A stretch of 64,000 bases of DNA from JAVBSX01 sp051660685 (GTDB lineage Bacteria > Planctomycetota > Planctomycetia > Pirellulales > Thermoguttaceae). The position numbers were made by a program, and so were the translations under genes. The stretch lies in assembly GCA_051660685.1 (NCBI GenBank), contig JBOFQB010000091.1:35646-99645 (forward strand), given 5' to 3'. Positions 60,597-64,000 of the stretch are shown here, in pieces. The notes beneath the pieces were generated by a model. The model was not told the DNA's origin. It searched no databases and saw nothing but the letters and a program-made list of their open reading frames with translations. Within the stretch, counting starts at the first letter, position 1. Each line of letters begins with the position of its first letter.

Positions 60597-63341
60597 TTAT
60601 TTCTTGCAACCGCAACCACAACCGGCTGCTTTTGCTTTTGCTTCTTTAAGTGCGGCTTGTGCAGCTGCAAATCGGGCAACCGGGACGCGAAGAGGCGAGC
60701 AACTGACATAGGCAAGCCCAATGTCGTGACAGAACATGACCGAGGACGGTTCCCCCCCATGTTCCCCGCAAATGCCCAACTTGATGTCCGGTCGGGTCGA
60801 TCTTCCTCCCTCAACCGCAATCTTCATCAATTTGCCAATTCCGCCCTGATCCAACACCTGGAACGGATCAGCCGGATAAATGTCTTTCTCAAGATATTCG
60901 TTGATAAATCCGGCATAATCATCACGCGAAATCCCCATTCCCGTTTGCGTGAGGTCATTCGTCCCAAAGGAGAAGAACTCAGCCCCCTTTGCAATTTCAT
61001 CCGCTGTCAAAGCAGCTCGCGGAATTTCAATCATCGTTCCAACCTTGTAATCGACCTTCAGACCTTTTTCCGCAAAAACTTTGTCCGCTGTTTCTCGAAT
61101 CACTTTTTCCTGATCCGCAAATTCTTTGTAACAACCAACAAGCGGAATCATGATTTCAGGATGAACGTCAACCCCCTTCTTCTTCACGTCACATGCCGCT
61201 TCAATGATTGCACGAGCTTGCATCCGCGTGATTTCAGGATAAACAATGCCCAAACGGCAACCGCGATGTCCCAACATCGGGTTACTTTCCGCCAATTCAT
61301 GCACTCGCTGTTTAACAAAAGCAGCCGGTTTGCCAATCAATTTCGCCAATTCCGTCTGTTCCTTTTCTTCATGCGGCAAGAACTCATGAAGCGGCGGATC
61401 AAGCAGACGAATCGTAACTGGTCGGCTCTCCATTGCTTCAAAAATTCCCGTAAAGTCCTCTCGTTGGAACGGAAGTAACTTCTCAAGTGCTTTTTCACGA
61501 TCCGGGGTATTGTCCGCCAAAATCATCTCGCGGAAAACATCCGTCCGACCTTCACCAAAGAACATGTGTTCCGTTCGGGTCAAACCAATCCCTTCTGCTC
61601 CAAGTGCAATCGCGTCTTTCGACTGTTTCGGATCATCTGCGTTCGCGCGAACTCCAAGTTTACGGAACTTGTCCGCCATTTCCATCAATTTACCAAAACG
61701 ACGGAAATTCGGAGCATCTTTCGGGTCCAAGTCTTTAGAAATCAAAACGCGGAGAACATCGGACGGACTGGTCGGAACCTGACCTTCGTACACTTTTCCA
61801 GTAAACCCGTCAATCGAAATCCAATCACCCTTCTTGAAAACTTTTCCGGCGACTGTCATTGTTTCCGCTTTGTAATCAATCACAATCGCGTCACAACCGC
61901 AAACGCACGCTTTGCCCATTTGTCGGGAAACAAGGGCCGCATGTGATGCAGCTCCGCCAAATGCGGTCAAAATTCCCTTTGCAACCTTCATTCCTCGCAA
62001 ATCTTCCGGGGTCGTCTCACGTCGAACCAAAATGATCTGTGCATTGTTGTCTTTCTGCCAAATCGCTTCTGCTTCATCCGGTTGGAAACAGATGATTCCC
62101 GTTGCTGCGCCCGGACCGGCGTTGACACCCTTGCACAATTCCTGTTTGCCCTTGAGACCTTCTCCGCTGAAAACCGGCTGAAGAAGTTGCGTCAGGTCAT
62201 TTGCCGGAACTCGGGCAACCGCCATTTCTTCGGTGATGAGTCCTTCTTCGACCATATCAACAGCAGCGCGAACATGTGCAAAACCGGTTCGTTTCGCATT
62301 GCGCGTCTGGAGCATCCAGAGTTTCTGCTTCTCAATCGTAAACTCAATGTCCTGAATGTCCTTGTAGTGCTTCTCAAGATTCTCGGCAACCTGTTTGAAC
62401 TGTTTCCAACATTCGGGCATGTCGCTCGGAAGAGATTCTTCAATCTTTTTCGGAATCCGAATCCCTGCAACAACGTCTTCACCTTGAGCATTGATGAGAT
62501 AATCCCCGGTAATTCCCGGTTCCCCGGTTGCTCCATTTCGGGTCAATGCAACACCTGTTGCACAATCATTGCCCATATTTCCAAAGACCATTGATTGGAC
62601 ATTGACCGCTGTTCCCCATTCATGCGGAATACCGTGCATACGACGATAGACGATTGCTCGGTCGTTCATCCAAGAACCGAAAACGGCCCCAACCGCGCCC
62701 CAGATTTGTTCCATAGGGTCTTCAGGGAAATCTTTCCCGGTCTGTTTTTTAACGGCTGCTTTGAATTCGGCAACCAGTTCTCTCAGTTGGGCCGGACTCA
62801 AATCGGCGTCGTTTTTGACCCCAGCTTTTTCTTTCTTGTGTTCGAGAATCTCTTCAAACGGGTCCATGTCCGTTTTCGATTTTGGCTTCATTTCAAGAAC
62901 AACGTCGCCGTACATCTGAACGAATCGACGATAACAGTCCCAAGCGAACCGTTCATCGCCTGATTTTTTCGCAAGAGCTTCAACGGTTTTGTCGTTAAGA
63001 CCGATGTTCAAAACGGTGTCCATCATTCCGGGCATAGATTCGCGGGCCCCGGACCGACAGGAAACGAGGAGCGGATTGTCGGTGCTCCCGAGTTGTTTCC
63101 CCATTGTTTCTTCAACAACTTTCAAAGCAGCTGCAACCTGGTCTTTCAGTTCCGGCGGATACTTGTGATCGTTTGCATAATAATAGGTACACACTTCGGT
63201 TGTAATGGTAAAACCGGCAGGAACGGGGAGTCCGATCTTCGCCATTTCGCCAAGGTTGGCACCTTTTCCGCCGAGAAGATTTTTCATCGACGCGTCACCG
63301 TCGGTTCCTTTGGGTCCAAAACTGTAAACGTACTTTGTCAT
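60597..63341 (-). CDS. ppdK: Pyruvate, phosphate dikinase
   Basis: 914 residues, cytoplasmic. It interconverts pyruvate + ATP + phosphate and phosphoenolpyruvate + AMP + diphosphate. The order is the usual: N-terminal ATP-grasp (YSFGPKGTDGDASMKNLLGGKGANLGEMAKIGLPVPAGFTITTE), central phosphohistidine domain with the catalytic His in GILTAFGGAASHAALVSRQMGKACVCG, and the PEP-utiliser TIM barrel (EGIGLTRTEHMFFGEGR, GTMIEIPRAALTADEIAKGAEFFSFGTNDLTQTGMG, GICGEHGGEPSSVMFCHDIGLAYVSCSPLRVPVARFAAAQA). The length is normal. Odd: an extra short tail GCGCGCKK with three Cys at the very C-terminus. Likely supports gluconeogenesis or PPi-based glycolysis. Confidence 0.96.
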   Translation of the reverse strand: MTKYVYSFGPKGTDGDASMKNLLGGKGANLGEMAKIGLPVPAGFTITTEVCTYYYANDHKYPPELKDQVAAALKVVEETMGKQLGSTDNPLLVSCRSGARESMPGMMDTVLNIGLNDKTVEALAKKSGDERFAWDCYRRFVQMYGDVVLEMKPKSKTDMDPFEEILEHKKEKAGVKNDADLSPAQLRELVAEFKAAVKKQTGKDFPEDPMEQIWGAVGAVFGSWMNDRAIVYRRMHGIPHEWGTAVNVQSMVFGNMGNDCATGVALTRNGATGEPGITGDYLINAQGEDVVAGIRIPKKIEESLPSDMPECWKQFKQVAENLEKHYKDIQDIEFTIEKQKLWMLQTRNAKRTGFAHVRAAVDMVEEGLITEEMAVARVPANDLTQLLQPVFSGEGLKGKQELCKGVNAGPGAATGIICFQPDEAEAIWQKDNNAQIILVRRETTPEDLRGMKVAKGILTAFGGAASHAALVSRQMGKACVCGCDAIVIDYKAETMTVAGKVFKKGDWISIDGFTGKVYEGQVPTSPSDVLRVLISKDLDPKDAPNFRRFGKLMEMADKFRKLGVRANADDPKQSKDAIALGAEGIGLTRTEHMFFGEGRTDVFREMILADNTPDREKALEKLLPFQREDFTGIFEAMESRPVTIRLLDPPLHEFLPHEEKEQTELAKLIGKPAAFVKQRVHELAESNPMLGHRGCRLGIVYPEITRMQARAIIEAACDVKKKGVDVHPEIMIPLVGCYKEFADQEKVIRETADKVFAEKGLKVDYKVGTMIEIPRAALTADEIAKGAEFFSFGTNDLTQTGMGISRDDYAGFINEYLEKDIYPADPFQVLDQGGIGKLMKIAVEGGRSTRPDIKLGICGEHGGEPSSVMFCHDIGLAYVSCSPLRVPVARFAAAQAALKEAKAKAAGCGCGCKK

Positions 63342-63508
63342 AAATCAGCCTTAATTTGATGAGAGAGAGGATTGTTGGGGGAATCGTCAACCCAATCGAC
63401 AGGGGAGAAGGAGGACGAACGTCAACGAAAACACGCAATTCATTATAACAGCGAGGGGATGCGGGGTCAAAGGGGGGCCGATTAGCAAGCGTGAAGTCGA
63501 CGGACAAC

Positions 63509-63862
63509 TCATGTCTTCTTTTGACCTATTCTCCATAACAAAACCTGCACACCAAAAAGTTTCAGGTAGACCCTTTTGCGACTCACTGCAACTTTGAGAA
63601 TCATTTGAGGAATGTTTTTCCAAACAGATTTCCAGTATTGACGTCGAACCTGCATATAAAAAGGGGTCAACCGACAGTATTGCCAGTATTTTTTTTGATG
63701 ATCACTGTCACAAATCGCTCCCCAAGGTTTTCGACCGGTTACATAATGAATAATGGCAGGTGATTTATTGGCCTTTTTGATTTCATCCGTCGAATAAACA
63801 TTCTCTCGCCCCAAAACGGCCTCAAGATAATTCAGGTGTGAATCACATAACATCATGTTCCA
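63509..63862 (-). pseudogene. 3' remnant of a family 8 glycosyltransferase gene, truncated by an IS
   Basis: About 118 codons. The frame starts at TGG AAC (W-N) directly after an in-frame TAG at the junction, and continues NYLEAVLGRENVYSTDEIKKANKSPAIIHYVTGRKPWG...KKYWQYCRLTPF. 'WN...PAIIHY-x-G-x-x-KPW' is the conserved C-terminal part of LPS-type GT8 enzymes (galactosyl/glucosyltransferases, about 300 residues). The N-terminal two thirds with the DxD metal site are absent. The preceding bases are part of a transposase-like element, so the gene was probably cut by insertion. An internal ATG could start a short non-functional product. Confidence 0.65.
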
Positions 63863-63883
63863 CTAGACATGTTGCATAACCTA

Positions 63884-64000
63884 TCATGGTCTTTCGGCGT
63901 TGAGGATGGCACAGACCAATTTCGTGCGTAACAGGTGTGTTGGACGGCGGTTACGATACGGATGCGACATGATCTTGAATACCTTGATCTTCGCGTTAAT
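63884..64000 (-). CDS. Transposase C-terminal fragment (IS5-like DDE type), cut by the window edge
   Basis: Thirty-eight codons from the right edge to a TGA at 63884-63886. The tail reads KVFKIMSHPYRNRRPTHLLRTKLVCAILNAERP. 'R-Y/F-RNRR...L-R-x-x-L...A-I-x-N' near the C-terminus is typical of IS5-family transposases. The element's end should be near 63863-63868 and the remnant of the GT8 gene starts there. The element's other end is outside the window, so the identification is provisional. Confidence 0.5.
   Translation of the reverse strand: MNAKIKVFKIMSHPYRNRRPTHLLRTKLVCAILNAERP

Noticed and set aside
60352..60711. Plus-strand reading frame of 119 codons
   Set aside because: It starts in a MITE-like repeat and overlaps the ppdK 3' end in antisense.

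Overview
The window looks like a chromosomal segment of a planctomycete (PVC group). The markers are two BBP2-type beta-barrel porins, an HzsA-related diheme secreted protein, a PEP-CTERM protein, a secreted EF-hand protein, DUF1573 and sialidase-like secreted proteins, and a long ABC-2 permease with the planctomycete-type 'VWDNPIIWRE' motif. Kdo-synthesis genes and an O-antigen-ligase-like protein indicate an LPS-bearing outer membrane. Base composition is moderate to low in GC for this phylum. I cannot name the species.

Layout. 0-11 kb: a truncated membrane protein at the left edge, secreted proteins, a type II secretion/type IV pilus ATPase (gspE-like), an EF-hand protein, a porin, a pseudopilin-like protein and an FHA-GAF-SpoIIE phosphatase. 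11.5-19.5 kb: proline-rich lipoprotein, ABC-2 permease, DUF4185/DUF5005-like propeller, and an ECF sigma/anti-sigma pair. 20-23 kb: a Kdo operon, kdsD followed by a fused kdsA-kdsC gene, then tRNA-Leu(CAA). 23.4-26.5 kb: a DUF58 protein beside a restriction-modification pair whose nuclease is recognisably EcoRV-like. 27-32 kb: second porin, O-antigen-ligase-like polymerase, and a PEP-CTERM protein behind a near-perfect sigma-54 promoter. 32-36.3 kb: mqnA, a two-gene HicA-like unit, a hydroxyacid dehydrogenase, tRNA-Phe(GAA) and a sialidase-like protein. 36.5-41.3 kb: a long structured hairpin and a BlaI repressor with two visible operators. Its M56 (BlaR1-like) partner follows, with a repeat element wedged between the two genes. 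41.5-49.6 kb: DUF1573, a 1475-residue secreted glycosidase-like protein, an oxidoreductase and an ABC ATPase. 49.6-60 kb: a DUF6883/DUF4926 pair, MoxR, an Spy-like secreted protein, the HzsA-related protein, a Ser/Thr kinase overlapping gltX, a Cys-Pro-Thr-Cys repeat protein and a GDPD. 60-64 kb: ppdK, then a GT8 glycosyltransferase remnant abutting the end of an IS-type transposase that runs off the right edge.

The non-coding DNA is unusually rich in repeats: short palindromes around a GCGATACGTTGTATCGC core, three roughly 360 bp inverted-repeat (MITE-like) elements, a 234 bp near-identical duplicate at 17.3 and 22.9 kb, small hairpin clusters, and heptanucleotide tracts (TAGGGAA type). Several protein genes also carry in-frame, low-complexity insertions made of short nucleotide repeats. 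The most notable systems are the EcoRV-like R-M pair (I saw no GATATC while reading the window), the kdsA-kdsC fusion, the sigma-54/PEP-CTERM thioester-like protein, the BlaI operator with its split BlaR1-like partner, the structured hairpin at 36.5 kb and the two small overlapping gene pairs.
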